Part shown: in pieces, positions 31,388 through 40,707 of the stretch
How the letters are laid out: the number at the start of each line of letters is the position of its first letter
How positions within the stretch are numbered: position 1 is the first letter of the stretch
Notes under the pieces: model-generated
Told to the model about the DNA's origin: nothing
Databases searched by the model: none
What the model saw: the letters and a program-made list of their open reading frames with translations, nothing else
Origin: Streptomyces seoulensis
GTDB taxonomy: Bacteria > Actinomycetota > Actinomycetes > Streptomycetales > Streptomycetaceae
NCBI GenBank assembly: GCA_013364255.1
Contig: CP054936.1
Span: forward strand, 1,674,001-1,738,000
Length of the DNA stretch: 64,000 nt
Reading direction: 5' to 3'
Made by a program: the position numbers and the translations under genes

Positions 31388-34333
31388 ATGGGAAGACGGG
31401 TCTGGACGGGCAGCGCCGGAGTGGAGGCCGCCGACGCGGTCTTCGCGCTGATGAGACGGCTCGTCGACGGCTTCCGGGCGAATCCGCCGGTGACCCCGCT
31501 GGTGGTGCTCCAGGCCACCGAGGAGGACGCCACCGGCACCCTCGACCGGCGGGTCGCCCAGGTGGTGGAGTTCGTCCGCCAGAGCCAGCAGCCCCGGGGA
31601 CTGATCGCCAAACGGCTCGACGGCGGGGGCGGTGCGGACCCGTACTCCTCGGCCGTCGACATGGTGCGCCAGCTGTGCGAGCACTCCTGGGACAACGCCC
31701 GGCAGTCCCAGTACAAGCCCTTCACGTTCCCCCGTTCCCGCCTGCTGCGGGCGATCGAGCAGGCCGCGCCCGAGGTCGGCGCCGAGGTGACGACGGTGTG
31801 GACCGAGGCGGAGCGCCGTGAACGCCTGATGCGCCGGCTCGCCGAACTGCGCTGGCGGCCCGGCGGCGGCCCCGACGGCGACCAGGGCCGGCGCCGCGCC
31901 CCGGCGCTGGCGGAGGCCGTCGGCGCCGTCGTCAACCCGTCCGGCTTCGTCGGCGCCATGTTCATCGCCTGCCTCAGCGTCCTGCTGGGGGAGGGCGGTT
32001 GGCGCACGGCGGTGTGGGGCGGCGCTCTGGCGCTGACGGCGTTCGGCCTGGTCCACCTGCTCGCGCGCAGCGCCCCGCCGCTGCTGTGGCTGCGCAGGGC
32101 CAGCCGCTGGTTCGCGACCACCACGTTCCTGGCCCCGCTCAGCGACCGGCCGGCGGCGGCCGACTGGTCGCGCTGGCGGCCGGCGAAGTCCTGGGAGACG
32201 ATCCGCGGGCGGGCCTTCGCCGTCGCCCAGCAGGTGGTCGCCGCCCAGGCGGGCGACCCGACGGCACGTCAGCTGCACCTGGAGTTACGCGTGCTGGCGC
32301 TGCTGGAGGACCTGCGCGAGAACTTCCGGCCGCGGGCGCTCGACCTGCGCCGCCGCAAGCGCACCGTGCCGCCCGTGGTGTACCTGCCCCGGGCCGCCGA
32401 GGAGGACGGCGGTCTGCTGCTGCTGCGCACCCTCAGCAACGTCCGCAGCAGGCGCAGCGAGGTCGACCCGCTGCTCGTGCTGGCCGCGGTCCCGGCGGCC
32501 GAGCGGCTGCGGCCGCCGGGCTCCGCCGACCCGCAGCCGGACACCGTGCCCGGCCGCCCCGAGGCCGACGACGAGGAGGACGCGTTCGGCGCGGACGCCC
32601 GCTACCAGCGGTGGGTGACCAGCCTCAACGCCGGCCAGTCCCCGGGCAGGGCCGCCGCCCTCCCGTGGATCCTGCACATACCGATGCCCGCCGACGAACT
32701 GCGCCACCGGCGCTCCGCACAGCACTCCACCGACCGGATCCGCCGCACACCCGCCTGGCTCCTGTGGTCCAGGCCCTGCCTCGTCGTGGTCCTCGCCCTC
32801 GGCCTGACCGCGGGCTTCCTCGGCAACCGGTACCTGGCCGGGCGCTACTGCGAGGGCCGGCTGCTCGGCTCCAACACCGACTCCGGCCTGTACGACGGCC
32901 AGTGCGTCGGCGTCGCCACCGGCGACGTACGGCTGGCCAAGGGCAACGGGCTGAGCCTGTCCGGCGCCGGCAAGGGTGTCACCTTCGACGCGGTGGAGCG
33001 GGCGATCAGGGCCGAGAACGCGGCCATCGGACCGCGGGACGCCCACGTGACGATCGTCTACGCCGGCCCGGTCACCGCCGCCCGGCAGGCCGACACCCGC
33101 AAGGGGCTGGAGGAGATCACGGGGGTGTACCTCTACCAGCACTACGCCAACGTCAGCACCGACCAGCCGACCAAGATCAAGGTGCTGCTCGCCAACGCGG
33201 GCGAGAACATGCTGCACGTGCTCCCCATGGCCCGGCACATCGCCGACCTGGCGCGGCGCGACCGCTCCGTCGTCGGCGTCGTGGGCATGGGACGCGACAC
33301 CACGGAGACCGAGCAGGCCGCGCGGATCCTCAAAGGGGCCGGTCTGCCCGTGGTGAGCACCACCAACTCCGGCAGCCACCTGGCGCGCAGACTGTCGAAC
33401 TGGTTCGGGCTGGCCGCCACGGACGAGGAGGAGGCGAACGCCCTGCGGGTCGTCGCCCGCCAGCTGGCCGCCCGCGAGAAGGGCGCCCAGGCCGTCGTGC
33501 TGTCCAGGTCGGTCGGCAGCGAGAAGGACTTCTACACCACCGAACAGGCCCGGGTCGGCAAGCGCATGCTGGCCGACGCCGGCTTCGCGCCGGCGCCCGC
33601 CCGGACGTACCGGCTCAGCGCCGAGGGCGAACCCGAACTGACCACGCCCATCGGCGACATCTGCGGCAGCCGGCCCGTGCCGAAGGCGCTCTACTTCGCC
33701 GGCCGCGTCGAGGACGTGCCCAACCTGATGTCCCAGCTCGGCTCCACCCCCGGCTGCTCGGGCAACGGCATCACCGTGTTCACCGGCGACGACCTCACCA
33801 AGAGCAACTACGAGGAGGGGGAGAACCTGCGCATCCCCGACGAGGTCACCCTCTACCACTTCGCCCTCGCCCCCATGGACCTCGCGGCGACGACGGGCTT
33901 CTACGTGGACGCCCATCGCGTCCTCACGGACCTGCTGCCGGCCGGAGCACGGCGGACCACGCTCGCCGACCCCGCGCGACCCTGGACCGACGCGCTGTTC
34001 TCCAGCGGGCAGACGGTGCTCTCCTACAGCGCCACGGCCGTGCTGTACCGGGCCGCGCGCAACGGGGACGTTCCGCAGACCGCCGCGGAGACCTGGGCCG
34101 ACCTGCGCTGGCACCCCAACCCCAACCTGCCGGTCGGCACCGTCGGCTTCGCCGGCAGCCGGCCCTACGCCGACCAGCGCGGCCACGGTTACGAGATCGT
34201 GCGGGTGAGCTACGACGGCGGGAAGGTGCGCTCGGTGAACGTGTGCGGACGCCCCGCGGGCAGCGAGGCCCCGCTCACGGCGCCGCCGGGCCCCGAGGGA
34301 GCCGACCCGCACACGGTCTGCCGCCTGCGGTGA
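31388..34333 (+). CDS. large membrane protein with extracellular type-1 periplasmic-binding domain
   Basis: About 981 residues. The order is: cytoplasmic N-terminal region (1-180), two membrane helices (about 185-235; GAMFIACLSVLL and VWGGALALTAFGLVHLL), a cytoplasmic region (240-455, with PPVVYLPRAAEEDGGLLLLR), one more helix (about 460-480; CLVVVLALGLTAGFLGNRYL), and a C-terminal extracellular domain of about 500 residues. That last domain reads as a type-1 periplasmic-binding fold: VTIVYAGPVTAARQ, then IKVLLANAGENMLHVLPMARHIADL, VVGVVGMGRDTTETEQAARIL and LPVVSTTNSGSHLA. Cysteines in it may form disulfides. No ABC permease or ATPase is nearby, so it looks like a sensor or receptor. The start is uncertain (ATG 31352 or 31388). 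No known named system matches. Confidence 0.65.
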   Translation: MGRRVWTGSAGVEAADAVFALMRRLVDGFRANPPVTPLVVLQATEEDATGTLDRRVAQVVEFVRQSQQPRGLIAKRLDGGGGADPYSSAVDMVRQLCEHSWDNARQSQYKPFTFPRSRLLRAIEQAAPEVGAEVTTVWTEAERRERLMRRLAELRWRPGGGPDGDQGRRRAPALAEAVGAVVNPSGFVGAMFIACLSVLLGEGGWRTAVWGGALALTAFGLVHLLARSAPPLLWLRRASRWFATTTFLAPLSDRPAAADWSRWRPAKSWETIRGRAFAVAQQVVAAQAGDPTARQLHLELRVLALLEDLRENFRPRALDLRRRKRTVPPVVYLPRAAEEDGGLLLLRTLSNVRSRRSEVDPLLVLAAVPAAERLRPPGSADPQPDTVPGRPEADDEEDAFGADARYQRWVTSLNAGQSPGRAAALPWILHIPMPADELRHRRSAQHSTDRIRRTPAWLLWSRPCLVVVLALGLTAGFLGNRYLAGRYCEGRLLGSNTDSGLYDGQCVGVATGDVRLAKGNGLSLSGAGKGVTFDAVERAIRAENAAIGPRDAHVTIVYAGPVTAARQADTRKGLEEITGVYLYQHYANVSTDQPTKIKVLLANAGENMLHVLPMARHIADLARRDRSVVGVVGMGRDTTETEQAARILKGAGLPVVSTTNSGSHLARRLSNWFGLAATDEEEANALRVVARQLAAREKGAQAVVLSRSVGSEKDFYTTEQARVGKRMLADAGFAPAPARTYRLSAEGEPELTTPIGDICGSRPVPKALYFAGRVEDVPNLMSQLGSTPGCSGNGITVFTGDDLTKSNYEEGENLRIPDEVTLYHFALAPMDLAATTGFYVDAHRVLTDLLPAGARRTTLADPARPWTDALFSSGQTVLSYSATAVLYRAARNGDVPQTAAETWADLRWHPNPNLPVGTVGFAGSRPYADQRGHGYEIVRVSYDGGKVRSVNVCGRPAGSEAPLTAPPGPEGADPHTVCRLR

Positions 34334-34879
34334 ACCGGCGAACCGGTGAACCGGCGACAGAAACGAATGGCCGAGGCGGCAGGCCGGCGGGCTGGCGCGG
34401 GCGGCGTCCCGTGCGGGTGCGCGACCGCTCGTCTTCGCGGACGGCGCCGTTCGCGAGCCCCGGGCCGACGATGCGCCGGCCGCCCTCCGCGAGTTCGGCG
34501 ACGCGTCGGCGCTGACGGGCGCTCAGGGCGGCGCCGCCGAGGGCGTGCGGCGGTACGGCGGCCACGACGGCGGGGCGCACCGTGCCCTGGTGGAGGATGC
34601 ACCCGCGCCGACGCGTCGGACCGTCCTCGTCGGCGACGTACGTCCCCGTCCCCCGCGCACTGGCCGGCGACCGGTGACCGGCACCCTGAGACAGTGAGGC
34701 GACCGGCCGAAGCGATCCGGCCGCCGGGCCGGCGGTGGAGCGGCCGGCACTGGCCCTGACAGCCGTTCAGGAGTAGGCGCCGTTGCCGAGCGAGCCGGCG
34801 TCGGCCTTCACGACAGCCGCCGTCGCGGCCCCGGTGGCAGCCGGCGGCGACGGCTCCGCCGAGATGTCCGAGGGGCGCC
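34334..34879. other. 546-bp region without a supported gene
   Basis: Several overlapping Arg/Pro-rich frames exist but none has family character or a good ribosome-binding site. A minus-strand frame around 34400-34580 (VRPAVVAAVPPHALGGAAL) has protein-like composition and could be a decayed gene, but I cannot name it. Confidence 0.4.
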
Positions 34880-35296
34880 CTACCCGTCGAGTTCGGCGCG
34901 GACTCGACGCGAGGGGCTGAAGGCGTGGAGGTCGAGGATGCCGGGCGGCTCGGTGAGGCCGGGGCCGCCGCTGTCGATCCAGGCGACGATGTCGGCGGTG
35001 GCGTCCCGGTCGTTGACCAGGCCGAGCCAGACGGGCCGCCCGCCGGCCACGCGACCGGCGGTGGGGGGCTGGACGACGATGACGTTGGCCCGCTCGCAGG
35101 CGTCCAGGCAGTCGGTGACCCGCACGGTCGCCGTCACCTCCAGGGCAGCCCGTAGCTCGCGGAGCTGGGCGACGTGATCGAGGCCGGTGACTTTCGGAGT
35201 GCCGCAGCAGCAGCCGCGGCACACGGTGACCGTGGGCCGTACCGCCGCCGCCCCGGCGCCCGCGGCGGAAGCGGCGCGGCGGGAACGCTTGCTCAC
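34880..35296 (-). CDS. thioredoxin-like (2Fe-2S) ferredoxin domain protein
   Basis: A 138-residue protein with cysteines arranged as in thioredoxin-fold [2Fe-2S] ferredoxins: VCRGCCCG near residue 25 and [16 protein letters not shown] near residue 60. An alpha/beta stretch ends [23 protein letters not shown] at 35296 overlaps the TGA of the P-type ATPase gene (GTGA), so translation is coupled. The link with a metal exporter suggests a role in metal or redox handling, such as chaperoning or sensing; this is inference. The N-terminus is basic and no signal peptide is visible. Confidence 0.75.
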   Translation of the reverse strand: MSKRSRRAASAAGAGAAAVRPTVTVCRGCCCGTPKVTGLDHVAQLRELRAALEVTATVRVTDCLDACERANVIVVQPPTAGRVAGGRPVWLGLVNDRDATADIVAWIDSGGPGLTEPPGILDLHAFSPSRRVRAELDG

Positions 35297-37263
35297 GCGG
35301 CACCTCGCGCGGGGTTTCGCCAAGCGGCTTCACGCAGCAGGCGCAGGCCGTTGAGACCGACGACGACGGTGGAGCCTTCGTGCCCTGCGACGCCGAGCGG
35401 CAGCGGCAGGGTGGCGACGATGTCCCAGGCCACCAGGGCGGTGATGAAGACGCCGGCGATGACGAGGTTCTGGACGACCAGGCGCCGGGCGGTTCGGGAG
35501 AGGGCGACGACGGTGGGGACGGCGCCGAGTTCGTCGCGGACGACGACGGCGTCGGCGGTCTCCAGGGCGAGGTCGGAGCCGGCCTCACCCATCGCGATGC
35601 CAGTGTGCGCGGCGGCCAGGGCGGGGGCGTCGTTGACGCCGTCACCGACCACCAGCACCTTGCGGCCTTCGCCCTCCCACTCCCCTACGGCGGCGACCTT
35701 GTCCTGCGGAAGCAGTCCGGCGCGGACGTCGGTGATGCCGACCCGGGCGGCCAGACGGCGGGCGGCGCGTTCGTTGTCCCCGGTCAGGAGGACCGGAGCG
35801 CGGCCGGTGAGCTTCGTCAGGGCGGCCACGGTGGCGGCGGCGTCCGGCCGCAGCCGGTCGGCGATGCCGATCACCCCGACCGGGCTGCCGTCGCGCAGGA
35901 CCAGGACCGCGGTCTGTCCGGCCTCCTCCAGCTCCGCCACCGCCGCGGTCACGGGCGCGGCCGGGGCCGGGAGGCGGGCCGGCGATCCGACCTCGACGGT
36001 GCGGCCCCCGACGCCGGCGCTGACGCCCCGGCCGGGGACGGAGGTGAAGCCGGCCGCCTCGGGAAGGCGCAGGCGCCGCTCGCCGGCGGCGTCGACGACG
36101 GCGCGGGCGAGCGGGTGCTCGCTGGAGTGTTCGGCCGCGGCCGCCAGCGCGAGCAGACCGTCCTGATCCAGTCCGGAGCCGGGCACGGGCCGCACGGCGG
36201 TGACGCGGGGCGTGCCCTCGGTCAGGGTGCCGGTCTTGTCCAGGGCGACCGCGTCGACTCGGCCGAGACGCTCCATCACGACAGCGGACTTGGCCAGGAC
36301 GCCGTGTCGTCCAGCGTTGGCGATGGCGGACAGCAGCGGCGGCATCGTGGACAGCACGACCGCGCAGGGCGAGGCCACGATCATGAACGTCATGGCACGC
36401 AGCAGAGCGGGTCGGAGCGGGGTGCCGAGGGCGAGCGGAACCGCGAAGACGGCGAGGGTCGCGAGGACCATGCCGATCGAGTACCGCCGCTCGATCTTCT
36501 CGATGAACAACTGAGTGGGGGCCTTGGTCTCGGAGGCGTCCTCGACCATCTTCACGATCCGGGCGATCACCGAGTCCGTTGGGTCGCGCTCGACGCGTAC
36601 GCGCAGGGCACCGGCGCCGTTGACGGTACCGGCGAACACCTCGTCCCCCGTCCGTTTGGCCACGGGCAGGGGCTCGCCGGTGATCGTGGACTGGTCGACG
36701 TCGCTCACGCCTTCGACGACCTGACCATCGGCGCCGATCCGCTCGCCGGGCCGCACCAGGACGGCGTCCCCGACCTTCAGCACGGCGGCGGCGACGCTCT
36801 CCTCGCCGCCGCCGGGCAACAGCCGGGTCGCCGTCGCCGGGGCGAGATCCAGCAGCCCCCGGACGGAGTCCGCCGTGCGGGCGGTGGCGAGCGCCTCCAG
36901 GGCGCCGGAGGTGGCGAAGATGACGATCAGCAGGGCCCCGTCCAGAACCTGGCCGACGGCCGCGGCGCCGAGTGCGGCCACCACCATCAGCAGGTCCACG
37001 TCCAAGGTCCTGTCCTTCAGGGCCCTGCATCCCTCGCGGCCCGGCTCCCAGCCGCCCGTGACGTAGGTGGCGGCGAACAGCGGGCCCCACAGCCATGCCG
37101 GGGCGCCGAGCAGGTTGAGCGGGAGGGCGACCAGGAAGAGGACGAGCGCGGCCAGCGCCCACCGGGCCTCCGGCAGCGCCAGCACCCGGGTGCGCCGCCG
37201 GGGCGGAGCCGGGCGCGGCTCGACCGCGGCCGGTGCGGACTGCTGATCCAGGACGGAAGACAT
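35293..37263 (-). CDS. P1B-type heavy-metal-transporting ATPase (Zn/Cd/Co class)
   Basis: This 656-residue ion pump has the actuator motif TGEP, the metal-binding membrane motif S-P-C ([13 protein letters not shown]), phosphorylation motif DKTGTLTEG, nucleotide region SSEHPLARA (the H-P motif) and hinge [11 protein letters not shown]. There is no N-terminal metal-binding domain, so it is a short form. The S-P-C motif rather than C-P-C argues against copper and for Zn2+/Cd2+/Pb2+ or Co2+ export. The divergent ArsR regulator carries a zinc/cobalt-type sensor site, which supports this. ATG at 37263 is used; the Fe-S protein gene follows with overlap. Confidence 0.9.
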   Translation of the reverse strand: MSSVLDQQSAPAAVEPRPAPPRRRTRVLALPEARWALAALVLFLVALPLNLLGAPAWLWGPLFAATYVTGGWEPGREGCRALKDRTLDVDLLMVVAALGAAAVGQVLDGALLIVIFATSGALEALATARTADSVRGLLDLAPATATRLLPGGGEESVAAAVLKVGDAVLVRPGERIGADGQVVEGVSDVDQSTITGEPLPVAKRTGDEVFAGTVNGAGALRVRVERDPTDSVIARIVKMVEDASETKAPTQLFIEKIERRYSIGMVLATLAVFAVPLALGTPLRPALLRAMTFMIVASPCAVVLSTMPPLLSAIANAGRHGVLAKSAVVMERLGRVDAVALDKTGTLTEGTPRVTAVRPVPGSGLDQDGLLALAAAAEHSSEHPLARAVVDAAGERRLRLPEAAGFTSVPGRGVSAGVGGRTVEVGSPARLPAPAAPVTAAVAELEEAGQTAVLVLRDGSPVGVIGIADRLRPDAAATVAALTKLTGRAPVLLTGDNERAARRLAARVGITDVRAGLLPQDKVAAVGEWEGEGRKVLVVGDGVNDAPALAAAHTGIAMGEAGSDLALETADAVVVRDELGAVPTVVALSRTARRLVVQNLVIAGVFITALVAWDIVATLPLPLGVAGHEGSTVVVGLNGLRLLREAAWRNPARGAA

Positions 37264-37316
37264 GACGGAGCAACCCTTCACGGGCGGACGAGGCGACCCG
37301 CCCACCATACAGGAAC

Positions 37317-37328
37317 ACCTGAACAGGT
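37317..37328. promoter_or_regulatory. ArsR operator in the divergent promoter
   Basis: The palindrome ACCTG-AA-CAGGT lies between the ATPase and ArsR genes, with further GAACA half-sites beside it. SmtB/CzrA-type proteins bind related TGAACA-like repeats. Confidence 0.55.
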
Positions 37329-37356
37329 CTTCATGTGTGGTCGGTATGATGACCCC

Positions 37357-37746
37357 ATGGGCCACGGAACCGATACCGCCAGCAGCGCCACCGCCCGCGA
37401 GCGTCTCGACGCCGTCGGCACCGCCGATGTCGCCGCCACCCTTCAGGCCCTCGCCACCCCCTCGCGGCTCTACATCCTGGCCCGTCTCCAGGAAGGCGCC
37501 TGCTCGGTGGGCGAGCTCGCGGAGGCCGTCGGCATGGAGGCCTCGGCCTGCTCCCACCAGCTGCGCCTGCTGCGCAACCTCGGACTGGTCACCGGCGAGC
37601 GGCACGGACGCTCGATCATCTACGCCCTGTACGACAACCACGTGGCCGAACTCCTCGACCAGGCCCTGTACCACGTCGAGCACCTTCGCCTGGGTGTCCG
37701 CGACGCCCCGGCCGGCGTGGCCGAGTCCGCGCTCGCCGACTCGTAG
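37357..37746 (+). CDS. ArsR/SmtB-family metal-responsive repressor (Zn/Co type)
   Basis: A 129-residue winged-helix repressor (recognition helix [15 protein letters not shown]; wing [11 protein letters not shown]). The last helix carries Asp93, His95, His106 and His109 in [20 protein letters not shown]. This spacing matches the alpha-5 metal site of CzrA (Asp-x-His then His-x-x-His), which senses Zn2+ and Co2+. The alpha-3 Cys-x-Cys site of arsenic/cadmium sensors is absent. ATG at 37357 lacks a strong ribosome-binding site; ATG at 37333 would add 8 residues. It should repress the divergent P-type ATPase. Confidence 0.9.
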   Translation: MGHGTDTASSATARERLDAVGTADVAATLQALATPSRLYILARLQEGACSVGELAEAVGMEASACSHQLRLLRNLGLVTGERHGRSIIYALYDNHVAELLDQALYHVEHLRLGVRDAPAGVAESALADS

Positions 37747-38060
37747 GAGCCGGCCGGCCGGCTGAGCGGGGTGGGCACGTGCGACCTCGTTCCCGTTCCC
37801 GCGCAGGCCGGGCGTCCGGCGCCCGCTGCCGGAAGGCGGCCCGCCCGCTCGGACAGGGGTGTACGGGCCGTACACCCCTTGACGGTGTCTCGCTCTCCGC
37901 GCGAAGAACGGGTTACCTGGATGACGTGGCGCCCCTCGCCCGTACCGGCGGCGCCGTCTCCACCCCTTCCACCCCGCAGCCACTGACGGGCACCGGCGTA
38001 CACCGGGCATCGCCGCGCGCCGACGCGCACCGCCTCGTCTCTCGACGGGAGAACGACGAC
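37747..38060 (+). other. 314-bp region upstream of the SDR gene
   Basis: There is no gene here. It holds the 25-bp palindrome at 37855-37879 and a TTGACG hexamer at 37879-37884 that could be a -35 element. No convincing -10 follows at normal spacing. Confidence 0.45.
37855..37879. promoter_or_regulatory. 25-bp palindromic operator upstream of SDR
   Basis: Perfect 12-bp arms AGGGGTGTACGG and CCGTACACCCCT flank a single G, directly before a TTGACG hexamer. Arm length and symmetry suggest a dimeric repressor site. No TetR or LacI gene adjoins it, but an XRE regulator lies 1 kb downstream. Confidence 0.6.
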
Positions 38061-38828
38061 ATGAACCCCACCTACGACTTCACCGGCCGGGTCGCCTTCG
38101 TCACCGGCGCCTCCTCCGGCATGGGTCTGGCCGCCGCCCGCGCCTTCGCCGCGGCCGGCGCCGCCGTCGGCCTCGCCGACATCGACGAGACGGCCGTCGA
38201 AGCCGCCGCGAAGGAGCTCACCGACGCCGGCCACCAGGCCCTCCCCCTGGTCTGCGACGTCAGCGACGAGGACCAGGTCGCCGCCGCGGTCGACCGCACC
38301 GCGGAGACCTTCGGCCGCCTGGACATGGCCTACAACAACGCCGGCATCATGCCCCCGCCCACCGACGCCGCCGACGAGAGCGCCGACCAGTTCGACCGCG
38401 TCCAGGCCATCAACCTGCGCGGCGTCTGGGCGAGCATGAAGCACGAACTGCGCCACATGCGCGACCAGGGCGGCGGCGCCATCGTCAACTGCTCCTCCCT
38501 CGGCGGCCTGGTCGGCAACCCCGGCCGCGCCGCCTACCACGCCACCAAGCACGGCGTGATCGGCCTGACCAGGAGCGCCGCCCTCGAATACGGCCCGCGC
38601 GGCGTCCGCGTCAACGCCGTCTGCCCCGGCACCATCGCCACCGCCATGGTCGACGCCATGGTCGAAGGCGGAGAACTCGACCGCTCGCAGGCCGAAGCGG
38701 GCCAGGCCATCCAGCGACTCGGCAGCGCCGAGGAGATCGCCCAGGCCGTCCTGTGGCTGTGCAGCGACGGAGCGGGCTACGTCACCGGCATCGCCCTGCC
38801 CGTCGACGGCGGCTACACCGCCCAGTAG
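38061..38828 (+). CDS. short-chain dehydrogenase/reductase (SDR)
   Basis: A 255-residue classical SDR with cofactor motif TGASSGMG (T-G-x-x-x-G-x-G), the NNAG strand, catalytic Ser in IVNCSSLGG and the Y-x-x-x-K pair in [13 protein letters not shown]. Asp in GLADIDE after the second strand favours NAD(H). ATG at 38061 has GGGAG upstream. It is a stand-alone gene under a palindromic operator. The substrate is unknown; glucose/ribitol or xenobiotic-alcohol dehydrogenases are the nearest in form. Confidence 0.9.
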   Translation: MNPTYDFTGRVAFVTGASSGMGLAAARAFAAAGAAVGLADIDETAVEAAAKELTDAGHQALPLVCDVSDEDQVAAAVDRTAETFGRLDMAYNNAGIMPPPTDAADESADQFDRVQAINLRGVWASMKHELRHMRDQGGGAIVNCSSLGGLVGNPGRAAYHATKHGVIGLTRSAALEYGPRGVRVNAVCPGTIATAMVDAMVEGGELDRSQAEAGQAIQRLGSAEEIAQAVLWLCSDGAGYVTGIALPVDGGYTAQ

Positions 38829-38891
38829 GCGCTCGGACACCCGGCGGGACTGCCGCCTGCTGCCGACCGGTCGGGGCAGGGGCGCGCGCCG

Positions 38892-39752
38892 TCACCGCTG
38901 TTCGTGCTCGCGCGCCCGGGTGTCGGCGGTGGGCCGCACGTCGACGCCGTCCGCGTCCAGGCGTGCGAGCAGGCGCAGGCCGTCCTCGGCGGGGCTGCCC
39001 GGGGCCGCGGACAGCACCAGCAGCTCCATGCTCGACTCGTCCGGCAGCGCGAAGTTCTCCTGGTGCAGTTCGAGGAGTCCGACCAGCGGGTGCCGGTAGA
39101 CCTTGCGGCCATGGGTGCGGGCGCGCACGTCGGCGCGGGCCCACAGGCGGCGGAAGCGCTCGCTGCCCACCGCCAGTTCGCCGATGAGCGAGGTCAGGCG
39201 GGCGTCATCGGGGTACTTGCCGGCGGCCAGCCGCAGGTGCCCGACCACGTCGAGGGTGCAGGTCTCCCAGTCCGCGTACAGCCCGTGGTCGGCCTCCTGG
39301 AGGAAGATGTGCCGCGGGATGTTCAGGCCCGGCATCGGCGGGCCGAAGAGGAGCCCGGCGAGGCGGTTCCCGGCGAGCACGTCCAGGCGGTGGTTCATGA
39401 TCAGCGCGGGTGCGTCGACGACCAGGTCGAGCACGCGCAGCAGTTCCGGCCGGACCCGCCCGCTCGGCGCCTTCGCGCGGCGGCGGCGCTGCCGCGCGAG
39501 CCGGTAGAGGTGCTCGCGTTCGGTCGCGTCCAGGCCGAGGACGCGGGCGAGCGCGTCGAGGACCTGCTCGGAGGGCTGCGTCGCGCGGCCCTGCTCCATG
39601 CGGACGTAGTAGTCGACGCTGACTCCGGACAGATGCGCGACCTCTTCGCGGCGCAGCCCTTCGACCCGGCGGCGGCTGTCGGTGGGGATGCCGGCGGCGG
39701 CCGGGTCGACCCGGGAGCGCCGGGTCCGGAGGAAGCCCGCGAGATCGTCCAT
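38892..39752 (-). CDS. XRE-family regulator with MmyB-like ligand domain
   Basis: A 286-residue regulator. The N-terminal Cro/C1 helix-turn-helix (about 25-80; LRREEVAHLSGVSVDYYVRMEQGRATQPS) has the R-V-E-G-L-R-R-E-E lead typical of this group. The C-terminal MmyB-like domain (about 105-275; DAPALIMNHRLDVLAGNRLAGLLF) is thought to bind a small hydrophobic ligand. It is divergent from an NAD(P)H:quinone-reductase-like gene with 138 bp between starts, the usual pairing in streptomycetes, where the regulator represses the oxidoreductase. Confidence 0.9.
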   Translation of the reverse strand: MDDLAGFLRTRRSRVDPAAAGIPTDSRRRVEGLRREEVAHLSGVSVDYYVRMEQGRATQPSEQVLDALARVLGLDATEREHLYRLARQRRRRAKAPSGRVRPELLRVLDLVVDAPALIMNHRLDVLAGNRLAGLLFGPPMPGLNIPRHIFLQEADHGLYADWETCTLDVVGHLRLAAGKYPDDARLTSLIGELAVGSERFRRLWARADVRARTHGRKVYRHPLVGLLELHQENFALPDESSMELLVLSAAPGSPAEDGLRLLARLDADGVDVRPTADTRAREHEQR

Positions 39753-39890
39753 CCGCTCAGTATGGACTCGGCGGCGCCCGTGAAGGTGGCCCTGCCAGTA
39801 CCAGGAACTCCCGTCCGACGGACGAAGCGTCCCTGAACGCCGGGCGCCGCGACGCGCAGGATCGACGGCATCCGATCCGAAGGAGTTCCC

Positions 39891-40670
39891 ATGAAGACGC
39901 TGATCGTCTACGCCCACCCGGAGCCGAAGTCGCTCAACGGCTCGCTGAAGGACCTCGCGGTGACCACGCTGCGGAGCGCCGGGCACGAGGTGCGGGTGAG
40001 CGACCTGTACGCGATGAACTGGAAGGCGGTGGCGGACGCGGCGGACTACGGCCCCCACGCCTCGGACCGGCTGAAGGTCGCCCTGGACTCGGGCCGGGCC
40101 TTCGACGCCGGGACGCTCACCCCGGACGTCCGCGCCGAGCAGGAGAAGCTGCTGTGGGCCGACACGATCATCTTCCAGTTCCCGCTGTGGTGGTACACCA
40201 TGCCCGCGATCCTCAAGGGCTGGGTGGACCGGGTGTTCACCTACCACTTCGCGTACGGCGTCGGCGAGCACAGCGACGCCAAGTACGGCGAGCGTTACGG
40301 CGAAGGAACCCTCGCGGGCCGGAAGGCCCTGCTGTCGGTGACCGCCGGCGGCCCGGAGCCGCAGTACGCCGCTCGGGGGATCAACGGCCCCATCGACGAT
40401 CTGCTGTTCCCGATCCAGCACGGCATCCTCTACTACCCGGGCATCGAGGTGCTGCCGCCGTTCGTGCTGTACGGCGCCGACCGGATGAGCGACGCGGACT
40501 ACCCGGACCTCGCCAAGGCCTGGGAGCAGCGTCTGCTCACCCTGGAGTCGACCGAGCCGATCCCGTTCCGGCGGCAGAACTTCGGCGACTACGAGATCCC
40601 CTCGCTGCACCTGAAGGAAGGACGCGAGCCCGCGGGCCGCACGGGTTTCGGGCTGCACGTGCGCGCGTAG
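39891..40670 (+). CDS. NAD(P)H dehydrogenase (quinone), NQO1-like flavodoxin fold
   Basis: A 259-residue FAD/FMN enzyme of the flavodoxin_2 family. It starts MKTLIVYAHPEPKSLNGSL, the nucleotide-binding loop, and contains FQFPLWWYTMPAILKGWVDRVFTYHFAYG and LSVTAGGPEPQYA, both diagnostic of NQO1/MdaB-type reductases. It should transfer two electrons from NAD(P)H to quinones, avoiding radicals. AGGAG precedes the ATG. Control is probably by the divergent XRE protein. Confidence 0.92.
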   Translation: MKTLIVYAHPEPKSLNGSLKDLAVTTLRSAGHEVRVSDLYAMNWKAVADAADYGPHASDRLKVALDSGRAFDAGTLTPDVRAEQEKLLWADTIIFQFPLWWYTMPAILKGWVDRVFTYHFAYGVGEHSDAKYGERYGEGTLAGRKALLSVTAGGPEPQYAARGINGPIDDLLFPIQHGILYYPGIEVLPPFVLYGADRMSDADYPDLAKAWEQRLLTLESTEPIPFRRQNFGDYEIPSLHLKEGREPAGRTGFGLHVRA

Positions 40671-40707
40671 TCCCCTGGACGCGCTCGGCGGGATCCCGGG
40701 CGCTCGT

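Noticed and set aside
34275..34580. Minus-strand frame as a real gene
   Set aside because: It overlaps the receptor gene end, lacks a ribosome-binding site and has no recognisable domain; kept only as a note in the intergenic entry.
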